From assembly GCF_000014885.1 (NCBI RefSeq), contig NC_011566.1:806001-870000 (forward strand): a stretch of DNA of 64,000 nucleotides, in the 5' to 3' direction. Under the pieces are notes generated by a model. That model made no database searches. It saw only the letters and a list, made by a program, of their open reading frames with translations, and was not told the DNA's origin. Every line of letters begins with the position of its first letter. The stretch's first letter is position 1. Origin of the DNA: Shewanella piezotolerans WP3 (GTDB lineage: Bacteria > Pseudomonadota > Gammaproteobacteria > Enterobacterales > Shewanellaceae). This document shows positions 27,052-36,912 of the stretch, piece by piece. The position numbers and the translations under genes were made by a program.

Positions 27052-28239
27052 TTAATCGCTTGAATAGGCTTTTGACTGCATCTGGGTGAGCCGACTTAAG
27101 GTTCGCCTAAACTCAAAGCTTAACGCGCCGCCGGTATATAGCGCCGCCATAGGTACATCGGCTTGGATATACAGAGTGACACCTTGATCATATAGCTCAT
27201 CGACCAAGCTGATGAAGCGTCTGGCAGGATCATCATTAACCGCATAGGACAACTGTCTATCGCTGGTTTCTATAGCCACAGCACCATCTTCGGTGCCACG
27301 GGCACGGATCCAGCTTCTCGGCTCACCGCCTAGTACTGGCACCGCAGACAAGAACACCACCTTAAAGCGGCTGGCGATGTCGATATAATCTAATTGGGAG
27401 CGTGGGCCATCACAAAGTGCATCAAAGTTAAACCAGGCTATCTGCTCGTTGTATTTGACAGTCTCAATCACCCGCCCATGTACAATTAGTGCTGTTGAAA
27501 TGGGCGCTGAAGAGTTCGACATTGAGTCAAAGCATTCAGCAAAATCCTCTTGTTGCTGTTCAATGTCGTTAACAAAATAACGTTGTTTGTAAGCTGTATC
27601 ATGTAGACGGTGGTCAACTTCACCGCTAAGGTGTAGCTGCTGCGTATGTTGGTTTAACAGCGCAATGGTGGCTAGAAAGCGTTGTCTTTGCAGGCCGTTC
27701 TTATATAACTCATCGATGGGAATATTGGAGGTAGCGACCAAGGTTATTCCTTCACTAAACAGTGCTTCAAAAAGCTTACCAAGCAGCATTGCATCGCCGA
27801 TATCTGAAACAAAGAACTCGTCAAAACAGAGTACGCGGCACTCAGCTGCGATATTTTTAGCAATTCGCTGCAGTGGATCTCTATGGCCTGACTCCGCAAT
27901 TAACGCTTGGTGAATACGTGCCATAAAGCGATGAAAGTGCAGTCTTAACCGAGGGATCCCCTCAACGCTGTCATAAAATAGATCCATCAGAAAGGTCTTG
28001 CCACGGCCAACATCTCCCCACAAATATAAGCCGTTAATCGCTTTATAAGGCGGCTTATTAGCGTGAGTGGATGTGAGTGCTTGCTGCAAACTATCTAAAG
28101 CTTCTAGCGTTTGATATTGGCTTTTATCATCAACAAAGTCAGGTTGGCTTAGATGCTGCTGATAGCGCGCCAATGGGCCTGATTTTTGCTGCGTAATGTC
28201 TGCAGTAGATAGTTGCAATGGTGCACTAGAAGATGTCAT
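27052..28239 (-). CDS. zapE: ZapE/AFG1-type ATPase
   Basis: This 395-residue P-loop ATPase has Walker A GDVGRGKT (about 76), Walker B VLCFDEFFVSD (about 136) and the family-typical ATSNIPIDELYKNGLQRQRF and C-terminal FRRTLSRLTQMQS blocks. ZapE in E. coli binds FtsZ and influences division under stress; the mitochondrial orthologue AFG1 acts in protein quality control. It stands as a single gene between DUF3224 and the M16 pair. Some gammaproteobacteria carry more than one AFG1-like protein, so this may not be the main ZapE. Confidence 0.88.
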   Translation of the reverse strand: MTSSSAPLQLSTADITQQKSGPLARYQQHLSQPDFVDDKSQYQTLEALDSLQQALTSTHANKPPYKAINGLYLWGDVGRGKTFLMDLFYDSVEGIPRLRLHFHRFMARIHQALIAESGHRDPLQRIAKNIAAECRVLCFDEFFVSDIGDAMLLGKLFEALFSEGITLVATSNIPIDELYKNGLQRQRFLATIALLNQHTQQLHLSGEVDHRLHDTAYKQRYFVNDIEQQQEDFAECFDSMSNSSAPISTALIVHGRVIETVKYNEQIAWFNFDALCDGPRSQLDYIDIASRFKVVFLSAVPVLGGEPRSWIRARGTEDGAVAIETSDRQLSYAVNDDPARRFISLVDELYDQGVTLYIQADVPMAALYTGGALSFEFRRTLSRLTQMQSKAYSSD

Positions 28240-28316
28240 CGATAATTCGTTTTCTTACTCACAATGGCGCGCATTATAACAAGCAAATTTAATAAGTAAT
28301 TAGAATGAATCAGTCC

Positions 28317-29843
28317 CTAGTCATTGGCTGACACTTCAATAATCTGCCAACTCGGTAATTTCTGTTGTAGATCCTGACGTATTTTATCCAGATCACCGCG
28401 GATCACGATATAAGGTGTACGACTGAACACATTATTGGCGATAGCTTGCAGCTCGTCAGCATTCAACTGAGCAATTTTATCGGCAAATATCTGTTGGTAT
28501 GCCGGCGAATAACCTGAGGTTAACTGGCGAATGGTATCGACCTCTAGTGCCATTGGGTTGTCTTGACGAAGCAGCAGCTTACTGCTGTTATAGGTCTTTA
28601 TTGCTTTTAGTTCAGCTTGGCTGACAGGGCTTTCGGTCGCTAGCGTAAGATGTTTCAGTACCCCATCAATAAAGGCACCGCTATGCTGTAACTGAGTGTT
28701 GCCATAGAATTTTATCGTACGTGAAAGTGGATTGTCATAGCAGCGACCATAGATACCATAAGTTAGGCCGCGCACCTCTCGCAAATCGTAATACAAACGG
28801 CCGCTAAAGCTGCGACCTAACCAGCTGGCTAATAGTTGGCAGTCTTGCACGCCAGCACTGTTATCTAACATGACTTGTGCTTGGTTGCTTGATGTTGTGC
28901 TCGACTTTCTAGCCAGTGGATAACCGACTCTGATTTGTGTCTGCACGCTGCCTGGCGCGTCGATTACGTAGAGATTTTTCTGTTCATTTCCGGGGGCGAT
29001 ATCGGGTTGATTTTTTTGGACGTCATCACTGTTATCCGTGACTGCTTTGACCGTTACTGATAATGCGGCGGTATCAGATAATAGTATATTGGCTAAGCTT
29101 TTTTCGTCGGTGAGTAGCGCTTCATTGCTCAATACAGCCCAAGATGATTGAGAGAGTATTTTATCTTTAACTGCGTTAAGGCTTGCAAGTGTTAAGTTAT
29201 CGGCAAGCTCGTTGTCATTGAGCGCTTGGTTGTAGCTATGGGCATCGCCCAAAATGGTTTTTGCCCAAACAGTATCTATCTCTGCGCCGCTAAAGGCGTT
29301 GATATGTTTAGCAAGTTTTAGCTGACGTTTTACGTTGCTGATATCAATCTCATTAAAACTATCAGCTTGCCAAAAATCGCTTAAGAGCGTGGCAGCTTCT
29401 GTGGGCAGCTGATAGCAGCTAATACTGATGGCGATACTGTGTAAGGAGGGCCGAAAACGTATGCTATCGACGCAGCTTAAACTTTGTTTCGCACTAATCA
29501 GGCGACGCTTTTGTTCGAATGCTGCGAGTAAGACATCCATATTCTCAAAGGGAAGCTTGCTGTATGCCACAAGAGTTAGCTTATCAAGGCCTGATTGCGG
29601 GTTCGGAAATACAAATAACTTGCTGCCATCAACATAAGTTTGTTGTGCAACATTATGTTTAAGCTCAAAGTGCATCGCATTCACCGCAGGCGCTGCTTGG
29701 ATGTTGTTAAACTGCGGCAAAGTGGTCGATGCGCTATCGGTAAACTTAATGTGAGTTTGTTGACAACCTAATAGGTACAGACCTAAATAGCTTATCAATG
29801 CGATACTTGTCAGTTTCATCCGCTGCTTTATCCAATGTCTCAT
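28317..29843 (-). CDS. M16-family peptidase-like lipoprotein, non-catalytic partner
   Basis: This 508-residue protein has a lipobox near residue 27 (YLLGC) and then two M16 half-domains. It lacks the zinc-binding HxxEH but has the R/Y pair of the non-catalytic partner (LREVRGLTYGIYG). In M16B heterodimers this subunit contributes substrate-binding residues to the catalytic chain. The ATG at 29843 overlaps the upstream stop (TGATG), so the two subunits are translationally coupled. An ATG nine codons later would also give a good lipoprotein signal. Confidence 0.87.
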   Translation of the reverse strand: MRHWIKQRMKLTSIALISYLGLYLLGCQQTHIKFTDSASTTLPQFNNIQAAPAVNAMHFELKHNVAQQTYVDGSKLFVFPNPQSGLDKLTLVAYSKLPFENMDVLLAAFEQKRRLISAKQSLSCVDSIRFRPSLHSIAISISCYQLPTEAATLLSDFWQADSFNEIDISNVKRQLKLAKHINAFSGAEIDTVWAKTILGDAHSYNQALNDNELADNLTLASLNAVKDKILSQSSWAVLSNEALLTDEKSLANILLSDTAALSVTVKAVTDNSDDVQKNQPDIAPGNEQKNLYVIDAPGSVQTQIRVGYPLARKSSTTSSNQAQVMLDNSAGVQDCQLLASWLGRSFSGRLYYDLREVRGLTYGIYGRCYDNPLSRTIKFYGNTQLQHSGAFIDGVLKHLTLATESPVSQAELKAIKTYNSSKLLLRQDNPMALEVDTIRQLTSGYSPAYQQIFADKIAQLNADELQAIANNVFSRTPYIVIRGDLDKIRQDLQQKLPSWQIIEVSAND

Positions 29844-31306
29844 CACATTACACTCTCTTCAAGCCCATCGGCAGCGCCCTTTGGCAGCCACTCAAGAATT
29901 GTCTTCGCTGCTCGTATATGCCACGGTGGCAGCAGATCGAGTCTTACTCTTTTATTACTAAAGTAACGTTCACTAACCCGTTGTAGATCGGCAGCAGTAA
30001 CCGCATTAATCCTTTGCCATTCACCGGTTAATGGTACTGCGCTATCTTGTGCTGCTGTTGCTGACAGAGCGCGAGCAAGTTGCGATGGGCTATCCAGTCT
30101 TGCTAAGCGTTTGTCGAGCCAGATCTGTTTAAGTTGGCAAAGCTGCTGCGCGGCAATCGGCTTAGTCGTTACCGATGCGATAAGCAGCTCTACATTGTCG
30201 GTTAATGTATCAAGCGAGGTGCGCGCCCGAGGCACCAGCACTAGATTCGTCACTCCATGATGCTGCATTTTTAACGGAATGGAGTAGGTCAGTAGCTGGT
30301 CGGGATCTTTAAGGCTAGTGCGTTCAATGAGGCTACTTTTATTTTGAAACAGGTAAGCTTCTAGCAGCTTGAGTGCTGGCGCATCTTCTGAGCTTGCACC
30401 TGCGGTATGCCAAGCCAGTAACACCGCTGGCCAGGGGCCGCGCTCATCAATAATTTCGCCATGTACAGGTTTGGCGCTAATGTTGAGATCTGCCAACGGT
30501 TGACGTTTGTCACTCGGCTGTTCCCAGCTGGCAAAGCTATTGTCTATCCAGGTATCAGTTTGCTGAGGAATATTGCCAACCAAACTCAATTGCATGGCAT
30601 CAGGCCGATAAAAACGCTGATGAAATGCATTGAGCGATGCTGGCGTTGCGGCTTTTACATCAGCCACCGATCCTATCACCGCATGGCCGTAGGGCGTACC
30701 TTCAACTTGAGATAATAAGAACTCCATTGCTTTGCGCACATAAGGTTGGTTATCGATGCTGGTGGCCATCTCCTCGAGCACAGCAGCTTGCTGATTCTTT
30801 ACTGTGGTTGCAGTGAGGGCCGGGTAGCGGAAGCGATCTGCTTCTAACCACAAACTGAGTTCCAATGCTGGGGCTGGAATGGTGAGATAATAGTTGGTGA
30901 AGTCGAAAAAGGTACTGGCGTTGAACTGACCACTTAGCTCGCTCATGGTTTGGGTATAACTGTCTCCTGGCGCATTTTGACTGCCTTTAAACAGCATATG
31001 TTCAAACAGGTGGGCATAACCCGTCTGGCCGCTTATTTCATCTCTAGAACCCACATCAAACTGGCTAGCAATTGACACCGATGATGAACCGTCGATAGCC
31101 AAGGTTCTCACTTGTAAACCATTGCTTAACTGGCGATATTGGATCCGCTGCTCAGCTTGATATAAAGGCGCCGCTTGGGCGCTTAGATCGCAACTGGCAT
31201 TAAAGCCTGTTACTTGCTGAACTTCTGCTGCATAAGCACTGCTACAGGCAATGCTTACAACACAAATTAGCTTGGTGAAAAAATAGCTGTATGCCGATGT
31301 TCTCAA
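29843..31306 (-). CDS. M16 family zinc metallopeptidase, catalytic subunit
   Basis: This 487-residue exported protease has a signal peptide (LICVVSIACSSAYA) and the inverted zinc motif HxxEH in GYAHLFEHMLFKGS (about 95-107), with the downstream Glu expected in AAVLEEMA. It is the first gene of a two-gene operon with a non-catalytic M16 lipoprotein, typical of periplasmic M16B peptidases that degrade small peptides. The start is TTG 31306, with AAGGA 9 bp upstream. Substrate unknown. Confidence 0.9.
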   Translation of the reverse strand: MRTSAYSYFFTKLICVVSIACSSAYAAEVQQVTGFNASCDLSAQAAPLYQAEQRIQYRQLSNGLQVRTLAIDGSSSVSIASQFDVGSRDEISGQTGYAHLFEHMLFKGSQNAPGDSYTQTMSELSGQFNASTFFDFTNYYLTIPAPALELSLWLEADRFRYPALTATTVKNQQAAVLEEMATSIDNQPYVRKAMEFLLSQVEGTPYGHAVIGSVADVKAATPASLNAFHQRFYRPDAMQLSLVGNIPQQTDTWIDNSFASWEQPSDKRQPLADLNISAKPVHGEIIDERGPWPAVLLAWHTAGASSEDAPALKLLEAYLFQNKSSLIERTSLKDPDQLLTYSIPLKMQHHGVTNLVLVPRARTSLDTLTDNVELLIASVTTKPIAAQQLCQLKQIWLDKRLARLDSPSQLARALSATAAQDSAVPLTGEWQRINAVTAADLQRVSERYFSNKRVRLDLLPPWHIRAAKTILEWLPKGAADGLEESVM

Positions 31307-31364
31307 TGTGCTTCATCCTTTTGCAACGTAATAGAACGACTTAATTCTTTCTGTTTTGCTTTTA

Positions 31365-31410
31365 TACCAATCAGTATAAAGATTTGATCGCTCTCTTATA
31401 CTGATTGGTA
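31365..31410. repeat. MITE-like element, family B, remnant copy (46 bp)
   Basis: The left TACCAATCAGTATAA and the right TTATACTGATTGGTA are almost back to back. TTA occurs at 31362-31364 and 31411-31413. This is the shortest family member and can form a strong hairpin between the M16 operon and norR. Confidence 0.75.
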
Positions 31411-31435
31411 TTAGCCTAGCGTTTGTTTAAATTGG

Positions 31436-32974
31436 CTATTTTATGCCAATACGTTTAGCCAATCGGTGCAAATTACCTGAGTCGAGCGCTAAAGCTCTAG
31501 CTGTGGCAGCCCAGTTACCTTGGTTTTCTGTGAGTACCTGTTGAATGTACTGCGACTGAAATGTTGCTGTCGCCTGTTTTAAGGTTTGATTGCTTGGCAG
31601 TGCCTTAGCGCCAGACTTAGGTTTGCTAACAATACTTTGGGGAGCTTCAGCTTGAAAGTCAAAATGCTGCGGCGCGATAAGGTAACTATCTGATGTTGAT
31701 TGCGCTCTTGAAAGCACCGCCGCACGGTGCAGGACATGTTCCAATTCACGAATATTACCAGGCCAATCGTAACCATTGAGTAGTGCTAAGCTTTGGCTAT
31801 CGAGTCTTAAGCTTTTCAGGGTTAACTTCTGACGACAACGCTCGACAAAAAAACCGCTCAACAAGGTGATATCGCCATCTCGCTCTCTTAGTGGCGGCAC
31901 CATTATCGGAAATACGCTGAGACGGTGGTATAAGTCTGCTCTAAAGCGTCCAGCAAGCACTTCCTGTTTAAGATCTTTATTGGTGGCGGCAATGATTCGA
32001 ACATCGACCTTAAGGCTTTTATCTGAACCGACCTTTTGTAGATCGCCATACTGTAATACTCGTAATAGTTTGGCTTGCAGCCCTAGCGGTAACTCGCCAA
32101 TTTCATCTAGAAAGAGTGTGCCGTTATCGGCTTTTTCGAACTTACCGCTACGGTGGCTAATGGCGCCAGTAAAAGCACCTTTTACATGACCAAAAAGCTC
32201 GCTTTCAGCAACGGATTCGGGCAACGCGGCGCAGTTCAAATAAACCAACGCTTGCTTGGCACGGTTAGATAGCTGATGTATTGATTGAGCAACCAGCTCT
32301 TTACCGGTACCTGTCTCACCTAAAATCAACACATTTAGGTCGGTGCTAGCAACCACATTTAGCTCATTTTTCAGGGCATTCATAGCAGTCGACTGACCTA
32401 TCATCTCCACTGGCGCATCGGTGTTAATCCGCGTAACAGTCGTTACCTCTTGCGATTGTACCGCTTGTTTTTCCAGTTTATCGATCATTAAGGCATTGCT
32501 GAGTGACGCTGCTGCAATTGCACTTAGGGTACGCAGTTCATTGTCGCTGAAGGCATTAAATTGCTGCGGATCGAAGCCATCGATGGTGACCGCACCGATA
32601 AGATCGCCATTAGCTAATAGCGGTAAGCCAATACAGGCATGCACCACTAAGTGATCACCTTGATGGGGAATTAGGCCGTCGTAAGGATCTGGCAGCTCAC
32701 TGTCAGCTGGAAAACGAACAATATCACCAGCGCGAGCGATAGCTTCAAGCCTTGGGTGTTCGCTCAGAATAAAGCGACGCCCAAGCACATCTGGGCTCAG
32801 ACCATCAATTGCAAGCGGATTAAATTGCTGCCCTGTAAATTGCAGCAGCGCGGCAGCATCACAGTGTAAGGTTTGCCTTATGGTATCGAGTAAGCGAGAG
32901 AAGCGGTCGTGATCAGACAGACCTGCGGTAATATCCAAGGCGATACGGGTAAGGTCAGTTTGGCTTAAAGACAT
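31436..32974 (-). CDS. norR: NorR, nitric-oxide-responsive sigma-54 activator
   Basis: This 512-residue activator has an N-terminal GAF domain (about 20-165) expected to hold the NO-sensing iron. A sigma-54 interaction AAA+ domain (about 188-420) follows, with Walker A GETGTGKE (about 217) and the GAFTGA loop (about 268) that contacts sigma-54. A C-terminal Fis-type HTH ends the protein. It lies downstream of the NO reductase gene on the same strand, separated from it by a terminator and a NorR-type site. The site suggests autoregulation. The neighbouring target gene and enhancer sites make NorR the likely identity among sigma-54 activators. Confidence 0.93.
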   Translation of the reverse strand: MSLSQTDLTRIALDITAGLSDHDRFSRLLDTIRQTLHCDAAALLQFTGQQFNPLAIDGLSPDVLGRRFILSEHPRLEAIARAGDIVRFPADSELPDPYDGLIPHQGDHLVVHACIGLPLLANGDLIGAVTIDGFDPQQFNAFSDNELRTLSAIAAASLSNALMIDKLEKQAVQSQEVTTVTRINTDAPVEMIGQSTAMNALKNELNVVASTDLNVLILGETGTGKELVAQSIHQLSNRAKQALVYLNCAALPESVAESELFGHVKGAFTGAISHRSGKFEKADNGTLFLDEIGELPLGLQAKLLRVLQYGDLQKVGSDKSLKVDVRIIAATNKDLKQEVLAGRFRADLYHRLSVFPIMVPPLRERDGDITLLSGFFVERCRQKLTLKSLRLDSQSLALLNGYDWPGNIRELEHVLHRAAVLSRAQSTSDSYLIAPQHFDFQAEAPQSIVSKPKSGAKALPSNQTLKQATATFQSQYIQQVLTENQGNWAATARALALDSGNLHRLAKRIGIK

Positions 32975-33030
32975 AGGTGATATCCATTGCGTCGCGCAGC
33001 CGCGGTTAGCATTTGTTGAGTGTCGCGTTT

Positions 33031-33043
33031 TGTCTTTTTGACA
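33031..33043. promoter_or_regulatory. NorR-type binding site upstream of norR
   Basis: TGTCTTTTTGACA fits the GT-N7-AC consensus and is identical base for base to one of the three sites upstream of the NO reductase gene. It lies 57 bp before the norR start, consistent with autoregulation. Confidence 0.7.
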
Positions 33044-33100
33044 TTAAAGCTCAATGCTTGCAGTGTCAAATATACTGTTAAATAGAGATAGGTAATAAAA

Positions 33101-33126
33101 AAGGGCGCTAGATAAACTGCGCCCTT
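33101..33126 (-). terminator. Intrinsic terminator after the NO reductase gene
   Basis: AAGGGCGC and GCGCCCTT form an 8-bp GC-rich stem, followed on the minus strand by at least six T residues. It lies 22 bp after the stop. Confidence 0.9.
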
Positions 33127-33147
33127 AAATTTTTGTCGCTTTACGGT

Positions 33148-35439
33148 TTAAGCATTTGCTGAAGCTTGGTCATTGTCCAATTCAGCGGCTTTCTTTTTGC
33201 CTATCGCTTTTTTGATAATGTCGAATAGGAAGTAGCCCATAAATAGACCACCAAAGCCAAACAATACGTCACCTGGCATACGCATCCAGACTAAGGTTTC
33301 AACCAATGGGCTATGGATCACTTCTGGGGAGCGAGCAAACCAGTAGCCATTGTCGATCACGGCGAAGAACTGCACGATCCCCACAGGAAGTAGCGACATA
33401 AACACCATTGCCGCCAAGCCAATGTTCATGGTCCAGAAAGCACCTTTTAATAGCTTTTCATTCCACTGCATTTGACCTGTTAGCCCGCGTAAGCAGAACA
33501 GCATAAGCCCCATACCTAACATGCCATATACCCCCATGAATGCTGCGTGAGCATGAGTTGCTGTGGTGTTTAGGCCTTGAATAAAGTACAGCGCAATCGG
33601 TGGGTTAATGAGAAAACCTAATACGCCGGCACCCACTAGGTTCCAAAAGGCGGTGGCAACAAAGAACATAATTGCCCATTTATAACGGATCATCCAAGGG
33701 CTTGCAGCGCGCAAACGGTAGCTTTCAACGGCTTCGAAACCAATCAATGCTAGCGGAACCACTTCAAGTGCAGAGAAGATCGCGCCCCATGCAATCACTG
33801 ACGTTGGTGTGCCGGTAAAGTACAGGTGATGCAAAGTACCAATCAAACCACCAGTTAAGAAGATTACTGTAGCAAATAGCACTGCGGCATTAGCACTGCG
33901 AGCACGGATGAGCCCTAGGCGCACTAACATCAAGGCTATAACAGAAGTTGCGAAGGTTTCAAAGAAGCCCTCTACCCACAAGTGAACTACCCACCAACGC
34001 CAGTATTCGGCAATCGCTAGGTTAGTGTGCTTACCCATGAAGAGGCCTGCACCGTAAAATAGCCCAATCGCAACACATGAAGCGTATAGCACCCAAATGA
34101 CTGGACGCATCTCACCCTTAACTTTTAACGCTGGGCGCATGGCTGCGGTAACGAGTGCTAACCAGATAAGCAGCCCTGCAAGTAATAGCACCTGCCACAC
34201 GCGGCCTAAATCAATGTATTCATAACCTTGATGACCAAATAGGAAGTTCATGTCTAGGTCAAAGTACTGCTGTACACCTATCCATTCGCCAGCCATAGAG
34301 CCAAGGACTACAATCACTAAGGCAACCCAGAGTATGTTAACACCAATGCGCTGGAACTTAGGTTCGTGACCTGACAGTGCTGGTGCAATGTAAAGTCCTG
34401 TGCCTAACCATGCTGTGGCAATCCAGAATACTGCTAATTGGGTGTGCCAGGTTCGGGTGACTGAGTATGGCAAGATCTCTGAAAGTGGAATGCCATAAAA
34501 GTTTTGTCCTTCGACGGCATAGTGGGCGGTGATCCCACCGAGCAATATCTGCAGTAAAAACAGACCGATTGCGGTGACAAAGTATTTACCTACAGCCTTC
34601 TGAGACTTCGTCGGTTTAGTAAAGAACAAAGGATCTTGATCGGCAGGCTTGGGTAAGCTTTCATGTTTACCGCTGGCATGGTGCCAGACCAGTGCGCCAA
34701 TACCGGCAATTAGGGTGACAATACTTAAAATTGACCAAACAACGTTGTCTGAGGTTGGCGTGTTGCCAATTTGCGGGTCAAATGGCCAGTTGTTGGTGTA
34801 GGTATAGTCGGTATCTGGACGCTCAGTGACAGCAGCCCAAGCTCCCCAAAATAGAAAGGCATTGAGTTTTTCGCGGCGATCTAAGCTTGGAACGGTTCCC
34901 TCTTTCATCGCATACTGTTCGCGCAGTGATGATAGCTTAGGATCGTCACCAAATAGTGCTAGATAGTGCTGTTCTACCTGTTTAATCGCTGCGATACGAG
35001 TCGCTGAAAGGGTGATATCTGTATCGCCATTGGCTTGCTGGACGACAGTGTTGCGACGAATATCTTCTCGCAGAGCTTGCTCAAGTCCCGCTTGCTGCTG
35101 TGAATCGAGTTGAGCAAAGTTTTTATTAAAGCGTTGCTTAGCGGTAATATCTAACCAAGCCTGAGCTTCTTTGTGTAACCAGTCTGCAGTCCAGTCTGGT
35201 GCAACGTATGAGCCATGGCCCCAAATAGACCCTAGTTGATGCCCCCCCATAGAGCGCCAAACTAACTGACCTTGTTCGATATCATCTTTGCTAAACAGTG
35301 TTTGTCCTTGGCTATCGACATAAGCCGTCGGGATAGGCGGCTTCTCTCGATAGATCTCACTACCAATACTTAGTAGTACGGTAAATGAAGCAATTAGCAC
35401 CAGCAGTAGTGCCATTGCAGTTAGTCTTTGTTTGCTCAT
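33148..35439 (-). CDS. norB: Quinol-dependent nitric oxide reductase (qNOR)
   Basis: This 763-residue inner-membrane enzyme reduces NO to N2O using quinol. It belongs to the heme-copper oxidase superfamily: about 14 helices, an N-terminal extension (about 30-215) characteristic of qNOR in place of a separate NorC, and conserved His-containing helices (SVTRTWHTQLAVFWIATAW, WWVVHLWVEGFFETF, HHLYFTGTP, HAHAAFMGVYGM). The AGAGGAC ribosome site precedes the ATG. Upstream are a sigma-54 promoter and three NorR-type enhancers, so it should be induced by NO. Confidence 0.95.
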   Translation of the reverse strand: MSKQRLTAMALLLVLIASFTVLLSIGSEIYREKPPIPTAYVDSQGQTLFSKDDIEQGQLVWRSMGGHQLGSIWGHGSYVAPDWTADWLHKEAQAWLDITAKQRFNKNFAQLDSQQQAGLEQALREDIRRNTVVQQANGDTDITLSATRIAAIKQVEQHYLALFGDDPKLSSLREQYAMKEGTVPSLDRREKLNAFLFWGAWAAVTERPDTDYTYTNNWPFDPQIGNTPTSDNVVWSILSIVTLIAGIGALVWHHASGKHESLPKPADQDPLFFTKPTKSQKAVGKYFVTAIGLFLLQILLGGITAHYAVEGQNFYGIPLSEILPYSVTRTWHTQLAVFWIATAWLGTGLYIAPALSGHEPKFQRIGVNILWVALVIVVLGSMAGEWIGVQQYFDLDMNFLFGHQGYEYIDLGRVWQVLLLAGLLIWLALVTAAMRPALKVKGEMRPVIWVLYASCVAIGLFYGAGLFMGKHTNLAIAEYWRWWVVHLWVEGFFETFATSVIALMLVRLGLIRARSANAAVLFATVIFLTGGLIGTLHHLYFTGTPTSVIAWGAIFSALEVVPLALIGFEAVESYRLRAASPWMIRYKWAIMFFVATAFWNLVGAGVLGFLINPPIALYFIQGLNTTATHAHAAFMGVYGMLGMGLMLFCLRGLTGQMQWNEKLLKGAFWTMNIGLAAMVFMSLLPVGIVQFFAVIDNGYWFARSPEVIHSPLVETLVWMRMPGDVLFGFGGLFMGYFLFDIIKKAIGKKKAAELDNDQASANA

Positions 35440-35483
35440 AAGTCCTCTTAGCGCAACGTTATTATTCAGGCGAACCTTGCTAG

Positions 35484-35609
35484 AGCAGATAACATGCCAA
35501 CTATCTATGTTGTTGATTTATAATACTTTGGTATTTTTGTTGATAACGGAGGGTTGTCATAAAGACAATGTCTTAGTGTGTCCATATGACACTAAGTGTC
35601 TTTTTGACA
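35484..35609 (-). promoter_or_regulatory. Sigma-54 promoter and three NorR-type enhancer sites for norB
   Basis: On the minus strand TTGGCATGTTATCTGCT (35484-35500) has GG and GC exactly 12 bp apart, as in -24/-12 promoters. Further upstream are three TGTC-N5-GACA palindromes: 35555-35567, 35579-35591 and 35597-35609. They fit the known NorR consensus GT-N7-AC, and three sites are also found at E. coli norVW. The +1 would be about 35 nt before the ATG. Confidence 0.85.
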
Positions 35610-35672
35610 ATGAGTTGATACTTTAACACTGCAGCTGGAGGACTAGGCTGGATAAAAGTTGTACAAACAGTG

Positions 35673-35701
35673 ACTTTGCTGCTATTGGTTAGCAGCAAAG
35701 T
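35673..35701. terminator. Long hairpin downstream of lpxL
   Basis: ACTTTGCTGCTA pairs with TAGCAGCAAAGT over 12 bp around a short loop. Neither side has a good T-run. It lies 42 bp after the lpxL stop and between that gene and the norB control region, so it may still end lpxL transcription. Confidence 0.5.
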
Positions 35702-35742
35702 GAGCCGTTGCCCGTTGTCAATTTTACAAAGGGCGATAATGA

Positions 35743-36669
35743 TTACTTATACAATGATGGATCTTCTGGATTAGGACGGGTTTTAAAGCGTCTATGTAGC
35801 CACATGTATTGTGATTTGTTGCGGTTAATAATCTGCTCAATGATGTGATTTCCGCGCTTAGCATCTTCAATTTCATTTTCACCAGGAAAGTTGTCCAGTG
35901 GTGCTTGGATCTCGATATTGTAGCCAGTGTCGCTGCTGTTGCGCTCTACAAAAAAAGGCAACACTTTAGCTTTCCCAAGCTTTGCCAACGTAGTGGCTCC
36001 GGTAATTGTGGCGGCTTCTTCTACGGCGAAGAAAGGGATGAAAGTGGCACTTGAACGGCCAAAATCTTGATCGGCGGTATACCAGATAACATTAGGCGCT
36101 CGTAGGCTTCGCACCATCTGGCGTAGATCTCTTTTCGGTACTAAGGCCTTATTAGAGCGTAGTCGTCCTTTTACCTGCAAATATTCCATCACCGCATTGT
36201 TGTGCGGACGGTATACGCCGACACCCGGTTGGAACTGGCCAAAGATGCGTGCGCCCATCTCTAACGGTAAACAGTGAACAGCAAATAAAATCACCCCTTG
36301 GCCATTATCGAGTGTCTGCTGAACATGTTGTTGGCCTTTTATGGTCATATGCTGCTGGATTTTTTCATCGGACCACCACCAAGCATTAATGGTATCGAAA
36401 ATGGCTTTACCCGTTTGTTCGAAATTCTCACGTAGCAGAACTTGTTGTTCAGCATCGCTCATTTCGGGAAAACACAGCTGCAAATTACGTTTAGCAGTAT
36501 TCACCCGTTTGCCAATAATACCCATTGCCATCCTGCCAAGCGCAGCGCCCATTTTCATTTGAATACGCAAAGGCAATACTTGTGTGAGACGCATCAGACC
36601 TACACCTAGCCAAAGGAGCCAGTACTTAGGATGATAAAGGTGAGATGAAAATTGGGCTTTTTCTACCAC
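35743..36669 (-). CDS. lpxL: LpxL-type lipid A late acyltransferase
   Basis: This 308-residue membrane-associated acyltransferase adds a secondary acyl chain to Kdo2-lipid IVA. The catalytic HX4D/E motif appears as HCLPLE (His about 133). Other family blocks are RNLQLCFPEMS, YRPHNN, WYTADQDFG and the C-terminal QYMWLHRRFKTRP. A hydrophobic N-terminal helix (YWLLWLGVGLMRL) anchors it to the inner membrane. LpxL versus LpxP/LpxM cannot be settled without alignment; the overall pattern favours LpxL/LpxP. It is a single gene. Confidence 0.88.
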   Translation of the reverse strand: MVEKAQFSSHLYHPKYWLLWLGVGLMRLTQVLPLRIQMKMGAALGRMAMGIIGKRVNTAKRNLQLCFPEMSDAEQQVLLRENFEQTGKAIFDTINAWWWSDEKIQQHMTIKGQQHVQQTLDNGQGVILFAVHCLPLEMGARIFGQFQPGVGVYRPHNNAVMEYLQVKGRLRSNKALVPKRDLRQMVRSLRAPNVIWYTADQDFGRSSATFIPFFAVEEAATITGATTLAKLGKAKVLPFFVERNSSDTGYNIEIQAPLDNFPGENEIEDAKRGNHIIEQIINRNKSQYMWLHRRFKTRPNPEDPSLYK

Positions 36670-36912
36670 GGAAAACTCGAATACATTGGAAAATTACTCA
36701 TTATTCTAACGCAATCTTGACCACATTTATTCAACATCATTAAAAATTAGGTACAATCAAGGTTAAATCTGTGAAAGAACCCGCCATAGTGGCGCTATTT
36801 CCTAAGTTTGAGTGCACCAAAGTGCAACAGTCATGTTGCTGTTGAGTGTGCAGAGGAACATCCCATTGACCCGATTAAAATCTCTATGGCAAGCCAATAG
36901 CGAAGTCGCACA

